NCBI GenBank assembly: GCA_025642065.1
Contig: JAODUP010000320.1
Location: 501,001 to 565,000 of the forward strand
Length of the DNA stretch: 64,000 nucleotides
Source of the DNA: Paralvinella palmiformis
Lineage: Eukaryota; Annelida; Polychaeta; Terebellida; Alvinellidae
Reading direction: 5' to 3'
Shown here: piece after piece, positions 1 through 8,014 of the stretch
How the letters are laid out: the number at the start of each line of letters is the position of its first letter
Position numbering within the stretch: position 1 is the stretch's first letter
Notes under the pieces: generated by a model
Told to the model about the DNA's origin: nothing
Databases searched by the model: none
What the model saw: the letters and a program-made list of their open reading frames with translations, nothing else
Made by a program: the position numbers and the translations under genes

Positions 1-88
1 GTGACAGGTGAGGGAGGCGAGTTCTCAACCACTCCAACATAGAGGCTGTGCCGAATAAGCGACAGCCTGAGGAACCCCCCCCCAAACA
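1..88 (+). repeat. SINE-A 3' tail (truncated copy)
   Basis: This matches the 3' end of the full SINE copy at 27592-27950 (read on its minus strand). It carries the shared block GGCTGTGCCGAATAAGCGAC, then CAGCCTGAGG and a C-rich, then CAAA-type tail. The copy is cut by the window edge, so its tRNA-like head is not visible. The same block recurs near 5065, 18360, 27620 and 60720. Confidence 0.75.
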
Positions 89-96
89 AACATTTG

Positions 97-590
97 CCTG
101 GTCTGCTATTCGCTGGTGAATATTTACTGGATTTCAAATCGGCCTAACCTGCTATTGGCTAGTGAAAATTTACTCTATGAAGTCTGATATTGGCCGCCGA
201 ATATTGACTTCATATAAAACCAGGTTTGGCTTAGTATTGCCCAATGAATATTTACTTCATATCTAATCGGCATGATCTGCTATTGGCTGGTGAAGATTTA
301 CTCCATATCAAATCAGACTGGCCGCTATTGATCACTGAAAATTTACTCTATATCCAATCAATCTGGCCTTCTACTGGCCAGTAAAGATTTAATGTAGATC
401 AAATATTTATGCTAACCAAATCAGCCTCATTTGCTATTAGCCTGTTAATTGTTACTCCGTATCAAATGGACTTGGCCTGCAATCACCCGGTGAATGTTTA
501 TTCCACAAAGTTGGCTAGTGACTAATTTTTAATATAACATTAGCCTGGTCTGTTATTGACTGGCAAATGTCTACGTAATGTCACATCATC
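97..590 (+). repeat. Degenerate ~47-bp minisatellite
   Basis: About ten imperfect copies of a unit whose consensus reads roughly CTGCTATTGGCTGGTGAATA followed by TTTACTCCATATCAAATC. Units begin near 98, 145, 188, 225, 270, 315, 360, 425, 470 and 540. Each holds an ATTGG (inverted CCAAT) core and a TTTACT block. The copies are strongly diverged, so the array is old. No coding potential is seen. Confidence 0.7.
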
Positions 591-1286
591 CCCGTCCTGT
601 TATTTAAACAGTAGAGTTATTAAATTATAAATAGTTATGCTGCTAGGTATCAATGAGTTATTAGTTATTAGGACTATACCAGTTACGCCAGTGATCGAGT
701 ACACACGTATCGTAAATAGCTTTATTTACTACAAACCAGAATCTGTCTAATTTAAACGCCAATTAATAACCCAAATGACCTACACTTGAGCATAACCAAC
801 GCACAACTGCCAATAACGAAACCAGACTTAACGACATACCTGTTTGTCCGTTCCAACTGGTGTCGAATTGTGCGGTGCTACAGACATGCCATTGCTACAG
901 ATACCATTTGTTAAACGCCACAGTTTAAACACGCAACAGAAAAATCGGGACACTGCGATACGCACTTCGCATTTCATTTGGTTATAGTACATTTCAATTT
1001 CTGTGCAGAATTGCACCAAAGAGAGATTCCTTATCGGACGCCATTGGCATACAGAATTCGCATAGCCATCAATCGGTGTCCCTGGTTCTCCTCGCGCTTT
1101 CTTCGATACAATCAGAATCTTGTAATGTCCCCTCTCGCGATTAAAAACGATACTTTTTATAAGATAATCCGAGCCCACCGTGACTACTGGAGTTAGACTA
1201 AATGTTGGTAGTAATCTGTATATAGCTTCAAACACGGGGATGCAAACATATACCGTTAAATGGGAAACTAATTATGTCGGGATACC
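591..1286. other. Intergenic, no recognised gene
   Basis: AT-rich sequence with no recognised element. A 135-codon open frame lies on the minus strand at 828-1235, but its translation shows no motif I know and it has no visible splice or repeat context. I do not call it a gene. Confidence 0.4.
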
Positions 1287-1323
1287 GAGCGAGTGAGTGA
1301 GTGAGTGAGTGAGTGAGTGAGTG
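1287..1323. repeat. (GAGT)n microsatellite
   Basis: About nine GAGT units. The following ~380 bases hold scattered ATAACG and GTAACG motifs (1540-1620) and no gene. Confidence 0.9.
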
Positions 1324-1705
1324 GTCATCATAAATTTCATCAAGTTAAAAAAGTGTTTTCTTATTATTATTTACCAAAGTGAATTTGTGAATCATGAGTA
1401 GCGACGAAGTAGCGACAGTAGCGACGAAACGCCGTGAAGTAAGTATTTTCCACCGTTACTATTTACAAGTTATGTGAGAGTTGCAGCGATATATATGTTG
1501 CAACCTTTCAATGAAAAGTTTCCACTGAAATATAACCTAACTATAATCCATACCGTAACGGAACCATAACGGAATATAACATGGCATAGCATAACGTAAC
1601 AAAGAATAACGTAACATCATACATTACAATGCAATGCAAAAGGCATAACGCACGGCTATATAGGGAGGTTTATTCAGCTAGTCGAACCCTGAGTGAAGTT
1701 GAATT

Positions 1706-1764
1706 CAGCGTCTGTGGTGTCGACCTATTGTTATGTAGAGGTTTCTTTTGAACCACAGCAAATA
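1706..1764 (+). repeat. Repeat E, copy 1
   Basis: A 59-bp block sharing CATCTGTGGTGTCG-like, AGGTTTCT-like and ACAGCAAAT landmarks, in the same order and spacing, with 22001-22059 on the same strand. In both places similar sequence continues for about 90 bases. Family unknown. Confidence 0.55.
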
Positions 1765-1863
1765 TTTGTTGGTAAACTGTGGTGTCAAAGTAGTTATCTT
1801 GTAAATGTATTAGCTTATTGTTGTGCTGTGATTTCAAATGGTGTATTGTATATGCGTTTTCGC

Positions 1864-1865
<2 letters not shown>

Positions 1866-1916
<51 letters not shown>
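1866..1916. repeat. (TA)n microsatellite
   Basis: About 25 TA units. The spurious open frames here that read as alternating Tyr-Ile are products of this tract. Confidence 0.95.
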
Positions 1917-1921
<5 letters not shown>

Positions 1922-2567
1922 TATATAACTAGATAACAGGCAGACGTGTTTGGTTGATGCCATCTTGGTGAGAACTTCCATTGGTACTCGCCTATCTATG
2001 CCATAGTCAGTGGCTCAACGTCAGTAATTAATTGCGTGCTTTATTCAATTATTATTTTGTGATTAATAATTTATAGGATTTTGGGTATATATTAGTGCTT
2101 AGTAATAAAATGTTTAGCATCATCATAACTGCCTTAGAAATTAGTTATTAATATTACAAAATGAAGATCAGGCACACGTCTTCGAATACTAATATGCTAT
2201 GACGTTACCATAAGTGTCATGTAACCAAGTCAAACTACTTTGTTAATCTACTTCAGTTCAAGTAACTGGAAGTAACGAAGTCAGATTTCAACTAACTACT
2301 TTTACTTGTAACAAAGTAATTGTATTTGCGGTAACGCTACTTTTACTTATTAAGTCATAATATAGCCTATGATTTAAGAGACAATTGATACTGTTGCTGC
2401 AAATTATTATTACATTGTCTATCTTTGATGAATTTATGGTAAATAAATATATTTTAATGTGGTTTCGTATTGAAATGAGTTTTGTAAGAATGCTAACATT
2501 TGGGGGCGAATCCATATAATCCATATATCCGTATAAATACTGGCAAAATTTGACATTCCTGTGAAGA

Positions 2568-2750
2568 TGATTGATGTTTTACGGCCACTTTTGTGCACAA
2601 TGTAGGCTAAATGGGCCGAGCGACCTCCAAAGGTAATGAGACGAAGTGAAAGACGAATGAACCTTCAGATATGCCCACGCCGGAATTCGAACACGGGTGG
2701 TAGTGATCTGTGGTCCAACACGCTACCGCTAGACCACGGGGGCGCCCCCT
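2568..2750 (-). mobile_element. SINE-B, full-length copy with target duplication
   Basis: A 183-bp tRNA-derived SINE flanked by identical 15-bp target duplications (acattcctgtgaaga, at 2553-2567 and 2751-2765). Read on the minus strand it opens with a tRNA-like head: GCGCCCCCGTGGTCTAGCGG, an A-box-like segment, then a B-box-like GTTCGAATTC. A unique body ending in GGCCGTAAAACATCAATCATC follows. Six other copies lie in the window. The exact duplications show insertion by target-primed reverse transcription. The tRNA part is not a functional tRNA gene. Confidence 0.85.
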
Positions 2751-2999
2751 ACATTCCTGTGAAGAAAGATCCATGGTATGAGACTTGGGGATTGGTGACT
2801 TCAGTGTATAAACAGATTGTTAGGATTATTGAGGGTTACTCGATTTGTTACTAGAAACATGAAAGTGTCCCCAGTCATAATGTGACATATTGTGCATTAT
2901 GTCAATAAAATATTTAATAAGCATACTGACCATTTTGAGAGAAAACAATAATGATGTTTAAAATATTTATTACCCCATCTACATCAGTTAGTCGAAAAG

Positions 3000-3720
3000 G
3001 CTGGCATTGAACAAACGTCTAGGGTGTTTATTATCTGGATCTGCAGATACTAAGGATTTCATCAAAGTATCAGGTAAATCAGCTCTGTCAAACTTCCTGG
3101 ATCACATATTGAACCATCTGGATACTTCGTTATCTAATGATCTCGGATGTGCCAGCCCGCCATGCCATGATTCAAATAGCTCTGGGGGAGGCATCCCTAG
3201 CTTCACAATAAAGATGGTATTAGACTCAGCAAGGTAGTCACTGGCTGGCAGTGTAACTGTTGCAGCCTACTGATCTCTTGTCATAAAGAAGAGGTTTGTC
3301 AGCAGGTACATTCGAGCTATTACATTGAACCATTGGAACCCTTGGCATTTCCTCTTCAATACCTACATATGAAGCCAGCTGCTTTCCTTCGTTGTACCAT
3401 CCCTAGAATTCTATACGAATGTCATCTCTCAAACATTGAATCTCTGATTTGATATTGTCAATCATTGCAACAGTAACTCCAACACCCTGTAGACTACTTT
3501 TCAAACCACGAGCCTTAGTCTTGGTGTCGCTATCCCAATCTCAACGACTTACACTAAACTCTGGATAGACATATGAATTAACCATAGCATCAAGGCAAGT
3601 TCACCAAATGTTTCCAAAGAAGAATGAATGTCTTTCAACCCAGCACGTCTTGCACAAACCTTTAACTTTTTCGTGACGAGTATTGGGGCAATATTGTTTG
3701 AGTGCAAGCTCCAGGAATTT
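3000..3720 (-). pseudogene. hAT-type (ZMYM1-like) transposase relic
   Basis: Reading the minus strand in shifting frames gives blocks in the order expected of the hAT transposase family that also gave rise to ZMYM1-like genes: LCKTCWVERHSFF near 3650-3620, then KARGLKSSLQGVGVTVAMID, IRIEF(stop)GWYNEGKQLAS and NSSNVPADKP, and finally a C-terminal part with WFNM and LPDTLMKSLVSADPD (3150-3010). Stops and frameshifts separate the blocks, so no functional protein is made. The catalytic residues cannot be checked in such a fragment. The family is recognised from remembered motif order and was not searched. Confidence 0.6.
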
Positions 3721-3884
3721 TAGTTTCTGGGGGAATTGTAGAATAATCAATGTGTGGTTATTTAAGAATGACAAATTTGCAGTACTACTGTATATACTAG
3801 TTATTATGACGCCAAATGGTATATTGCATTCAAAGATGTAGGATCCCTACTAGAGATGGGGGTCCTGCCCCAGGGAGGTGAGGG

Positions 3885-3917
3885 TCCGGACCCCCCCCCC
3901 CCTTAGATCCGTCACTG
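3885..3917 (-). mobile_element. hAT-like terminal inverted repeat
   Basis: On the minus strand the sequence from 3917 reads CAGTGACGGATCTAAGGGGG, a typical hAT terminus (CAGTGGCGGATC followed by a G-rich run). It lies about 170 bp outside the 5' side of the transposase relic and may be that element's end. I did not find the partner terminus. Confidence 0.5.
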
Positions 3918-5064
3918 GACTACACGTTCAGCTGATGCTAACTAATATTTAAGACCCGTCATTAATTTGCCAACCCATTTTTGAAGGCTCACTTAATTAT
4001 ACAATGTTTCAGCAGAAGCCATTTTTGTTTTCAGCAAGATTCATCATAATTAAATGTTTAATCGCATTAGCGACAACAACTTCGAGAATCAGCTTTTGCT
4101 GAAGTTGAACAAAAGCTTTCTTCTGCGAACTGAAGGTCGGAGCACATCTGCACGTCTGTGGGTGCAATGAAATTAAGGGGGCAGCTCACGTCTGTGGAAG
4201 CAGTGAATTTCGTTCACTCTTGCGCACCGTGTATTCGGTTTATCATATTTTGTGTTACAATCAATTTTATCTTCTACTCTACTTTACTTCAATTAATTTC
4301 AGAAAGTAGTTTTACTTTTTACTCAAGTATATGTTTGCACGTTTACATTTTGAAGAGGCTTACTTTTACTTCTACCCAAGTACAAAATAATAGCAGTTCG
4401 TCAACCCTGGGCATAGCCTACACCAGCATAACATATTAGACGTTCGGCTGTTTTTGTACAATATTGCTTTGACATTTATTGATCTACGGGGATACTAAAT
4501 TGGTTTTAGTGTTTGCTGAATTTATGTTCATTTAATATAAAATAATAGTTAGTATTTAAATGTATATTTTACTCTGAATTAATTATGCGAACTATATAAA
4601 TGAAAATATATCATTTAAGCAATATCATAGATATTACAAGGACATCGAGGCGAATCCCGATTTTATACCACCCTGCCACCATTCAAAATCAAATTAAAAC
4701 CCAGCTAACGCAGCACTGGCTACCAAATAGTTTGTTTAAATTGTGAAATGTACGAAAAGTGCGCGTCTGAAAATACGAACACTTGGAGTGACATCCCGTA
4801 TACTGTACATAGTGTACCAAAAGACCATAATCTATTTTATATACACATCAACTTAAAATACATGCTAATGTATAGGAACGCTCACCCAGAAAGGTCTCAA
4901 ATAAATTGGCGACGGTGACGTCAAGAGGCGCCACAGTAAGTAATAGAACATTAGTCATCAAGTTATATATAGATTATATAATATCAATCAGTGGCTTCTC
5001 AGTCCAGTACGTAGGTACTTCCACGTTCATATGAGCGTGATACATTTGTCACGCACGAATTTGA
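3918..5064. other. Intergenic; possible second hAT end
   Basis: 4265-4410 is a run of ACTTTTACTT/AAGTA motifs ending in CAACCCTG, which resembles the subterminal repeats and end of some hAT elements. A similar run lies at 2235-2350. The rest is AT-rich with nothing recognised. Confidence 0.35.
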
Positions 5065-5107
5065 TTTGGCTGTGCTCAGTCAGCGACAGCCTGGGGTAAA
5101 TCCCCAC
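5065..5107 (+). repeat. SINE-A 3' tail fragment
   Basis: Contains GGCTGTGCTCAGTCAGCGAC, then AGCCTGGGGTAAATCCCC. This is the SINE-A tail with its GGGG/CCCC hairpin intact. Confidence 0.6.
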
Positions 5108-5502
5108 ACTACACACACGTACGAAAAGAGAGAGAGAGAGAGAGCAATTCAGACTTAACCAAATTAAGTAGCTGGTACAACAAAACACTCTGTTTACATT
5201 GTAGTCAAAACTTCATCCCCGTCTACTATCTAATCAATCGTCTTGCCTCCCCAGCCTGCCGACAGCCTCTTAAACCACTTCTAATGCCTGCACACAACAC
5301 AACCTAACCGACACAGAAAAACAGCCATCATAATACACAAAGTCACAGCCAATCCACACATAATACTCCCCTTGTTTAAAAAAGACCCATACATCCGACA
5401 AAAACCAAACAAAACACAGTAAATCTTTTGTAAAGGTTCGGCACTGGTCAGTCCGAGTCCGGAACTTGACAAATTCATTTTCAGAAACAGAAGCTCCACG
5501 GC

Positions 5503-5609
5503 GAAGTCAAAGATGAAACAACTTTCAGATATGTCCACGCCGAGATTCGAACCCAGGTGGTAGTGATATGTAGTCCAACACGCTACTGCTAGACCACGGA
5601 GGCGCCCCT
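5503..5609 (-). mobile_element. SINE-B, 3'-truncated copy
   Basis: The minus strand reads the tRNA-like head (GCGCCTCCGTGGTCTAGCAG, B-box GTTCGAATCTCGG) and the start of the body through GTTGTTTCATCTTTGACTTC, then the match stops. The body beyond is missing. Confidence 0.75.
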
Positions 5610-5818
5610 GTGGAGGTGTAGGATTATGTTTGTTTAGATGTATGTAGGTTTGGGTTTATATAAGAGTAGCTTTGTTTACGTTTTATTGAGATTTGACCTT
5701 TTATGGATGTTTCGGTCTTGATTACTTGAGCAATACTATCATAATATATATATATATATATATATATCCTAGAATACACACACCCACGTACGCACGCGCA
5801 TACTCACACGCAAACATC

Positions 5819-5845
5819 TAGGTCTAGTTTTCTTTTAGGTCAATG
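5819..5845 (+). mobile_element. Solo terminal repeat of the P-superfamily MITE
   Basis: Reads taggtctagttttctttta then GGTCAATG, which nearly matches the right-hand 27-bp terminus of the elements at 12817-13381 and 15828-16429. The left side runs into (AC)n-like sequence, so the rest of this copy is lost or unrecognisable. Confidence 0.6.
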
Positions 5846-6409
5846 CCTCACACAAATGCAAGTATTGTTCTACTTATAGTAATAAATGTGTATCTTTTGA
5901 CACAGTTAACTGTTCTCTTCGTGCATTTATTTATACCTTACATACACACTGTACTTCTCCTGACAAAAGGTATACACGTTTCCATAAGGGGCGAACAAAT
6001 CAGGGCCTGCGAAAACATATCAAGGCTGGTTAAAAATGCTCATAGGTCCCATGGACCTGTACAATTTCTGGCAAGTTGCACACGCCGTTACACTGTTGTG
6101 TAATAGTTGACACGCTGCTGTATAATTGAGAGAAACGTACTGCTATTTACATATAATTTGAGCTCCGGCGTCCGTTTGGAACAACAACAACAACGCATAT
6201 ATTATAATTACGATATGCTCCTGTACGCTGACCTACATCGAAATCCAATAGCTGGCGTTGGGACATGAGAAATAGCGGTCAGGTTATGAAGAGCTTAAAC
6301 GCAGAAGCAAATATCGATGTGTTCGGCTCCGTTTTGTCAGCAATTTTGGGCTTTTCTAATCCGGGCATAATAGGAAAATCATCTACCAATCCAAACTCTT
6401 CAAGTCTCC
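5846..6409. other. Intergenic, nothing recognised
   Basis: No protein, RNA or repeat signature beyond short simple-sequence runs. Confidence 0.4.
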
Positions 6410-6478
6410 GCGCGCGCGCGTGTGTGTGTGTGTGTGTATGCGCGCGTGTGAGTGTGTGTGTGTTCGCGCGCGCGTGTT
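6410..6478. repeat. (CG)n/(TG)n compound microsatellite
   Basis: Alternating purine-pyrimidine tract of CGCGCG and TGTGTG blocks interrupted by short variants. This composition could adopt Z-DNA. Confidence 0.9.
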
Positions 6479-6514
6479 GTTTCTGGCAAAAATGAAATAT
6501 GAACTATTGTAGTT

Positions 6515-6585
6515 TTAAGGCCCGTTTTGTGCACATGATAGGCTAAATGGGTCGAACGATAACCAAAGGTAACGAGACGAAGGGT
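6515..6585 (-). mobile_element. SINE-B body fragment
   Basis: The minus strand carries the SINE-B body segment with CCATTTAGCCTATCATGTGC and GGGCCTTAAAAC-like landmarks, without the tRNA-like head. A (GTT)n tract follows at 6586-6640. Confidence 0.65.
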
Positions 6586-6640
6586 TTTTGGTTGTTGTTG
6601 TTGTTATTATTGTTGTTGTTGTTGTTGTTATTGTTATTAC

Positions 6641-7099
6641 GTCGGTAAATGTAAATTAGTCTTACTCGAAGTTAAAGTGAGACGAGCGGATATTTTTTCT
6701 TGGCTCGATTTTCACTGAGCGAATGACACACTTATTGCTCCTTAGACAGTCGGGAGTTAAATTACCGAGAAGCGAACCATAACTCGTTTTCGAGTAGAAC
6801 CATACACGACCCAAAATGGGGGAGCCACTGAAAACGTGTCAGCAAACAATGGTCACGAAACTGTGACGGACGCAAACCGTAGGCAGGACCAACCACGTAA
6901 GACCATTGTAGAAGTATGCCCAGTGTGTAGCTGTAAGATAAAAAAAAGATTGGTTATGGATGTTTTGGAAATGTTCTCGAGTTAGCCGAATAGGCTATCA
7001 AAACAAATTAGCTATTCCTTAAGCTATATAATATGCTAATGAAACAACGTTAGAGAAATATTGGTGTACGCCTCTTCAAAATCCGTGAAATATAGTTTC

Positions 7100-7101
<2 letters not shown>
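6641..7101. other. Intergenic, nothing recognised
   Basis: No coding or repeat signature seen before the (TA)n tract that starts at 7102. Confidence 0.4.

Positions 7102-7139
<38 letters not shown>
7102..7139. repeat. (TA)n microsatellite
   Basis: About 19 TA units. Confidence 0.95.
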
Positions 7140-7140
<1 letters not shown>

Positions 7141-7290
7141 CTTCCTAGATGAGCAACACACAACACACACCCAAACACTTAATATTCCTTTCATATACAC
7201 TTTCGTGAGACATTTATTCAAATCAGTTTATAGAATTTCCAGAATAGCATAGTCCTCGATGGTAATAATAAGTATCTCACTTCTCCGCTT

Positions 7291-7466
7291 CAGGGGGTGA
7301 CTCCATAGCCTAACAGGTAGCGCCATTGGCCGCAGATCTATAGTACCTGGGTGCAAACCCCGACAGGACTATGTTAGAAGGGTGTTTCATCATTACCCTT
7401 GGAGGTCGCTCGGCCCTTTTAGCCTACCTGGTGAACAGAAGTGGCCTTAAAACAGCCACATTTTCA
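7291..7466 (+). mobile_element. SINE-B variant copy
   Basis: A diverged tRNA-like head (ACTCCATAGCCTAACAGGTAG, B-box region GGGTGCAAACCCC) precedes the standard SINE-B body (GGAGGTCGCTCGGCCC, TTTTAGCCTACC, AGTGGCC). The altered head suggests a separate subfamily. It lies about 550 bp upstream of the TLR first exon. Confidence 0.65.
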
Positions 7467-8014
7467 ACACTTAGGTCCGCTTTAAATCAGCTGCGTAACA
7501 AATGCTCTAACTCGAAACACCGAGTCCAGGCTCTGACGTCAATGTTTTATGCAATCGCAAAAAAAAAGGATAGCGCAAAGTGTTCGTGTAGACGTCCATT
7601 GACGTAGTGGCTCAGTGTGCCCAGCGAGTTATATCTACGATTTATGTTGCCACAGTGAAGGCAAAGCGCTATTGTTTACATTACAATTGCACTACGCCGA
7701 CCAGCGATTGGAATGATATTCTATCAACGGTAGAAATCTCTCCTTTGGGCACCTTAAACCACTCATCGGTTGACTCGCAACAGCAAACTTTGAAAACCTC
7801 CAGATTTAAATTCGGATTCGTCATATTGGGCCTTTCTGGTCTAGCCGAACAGGCGGCCGTTAAAAGGTAACAAGATTTTGTGCGAACGTATGCTTCGATT
7901 TGGACGGCGAAGAGTCTTCACGGTGTGACTCCGGATGGGTGGCTCGTTATTGCGACGATCCGACTTGGTTAAAGGCAGGTCACAGAAGTGTTAGATGTTG
8001 TTTACCTGACGATA
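7467..8014 (+). promoter_or_regulatory. Upstream region of the TLR gene
   Basis: Between the SINE-B copy and the proposed TLR start codon. It should hold the promoter and 5' UTR, but I see no convincing TATA box or initiator. Open frames of 60-87 codons here (7607-7870, 7900-8082) show no known domain and are not called as genes. Confidence 0.35.

Noticed and set aside
828..1235. 135-codon minus-strand open frame
   Set aside because: No recognisable domain, no splice context and no repeat match. Frames of this length occur by chance in 64 kb.
1866..1916. Tyr-Ile repeat 'proteins' over (TA)n tracts here and at 7102, 12147, 14069, 15288 and 45859
   Set aside because: They are translations of dinucleotide microsatellites, not genes.
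2640..2750. tRNA-like sequence read as a tRNA gene
   Set aside because: The same head recurs with a common non-tRNA body and target duplications, so it is a SINE.
4158..4439. 93-codon plus-strand open frame
   Set aside because: It lies across the ACTTTTACTT-rich possible hAT end and has no motif.
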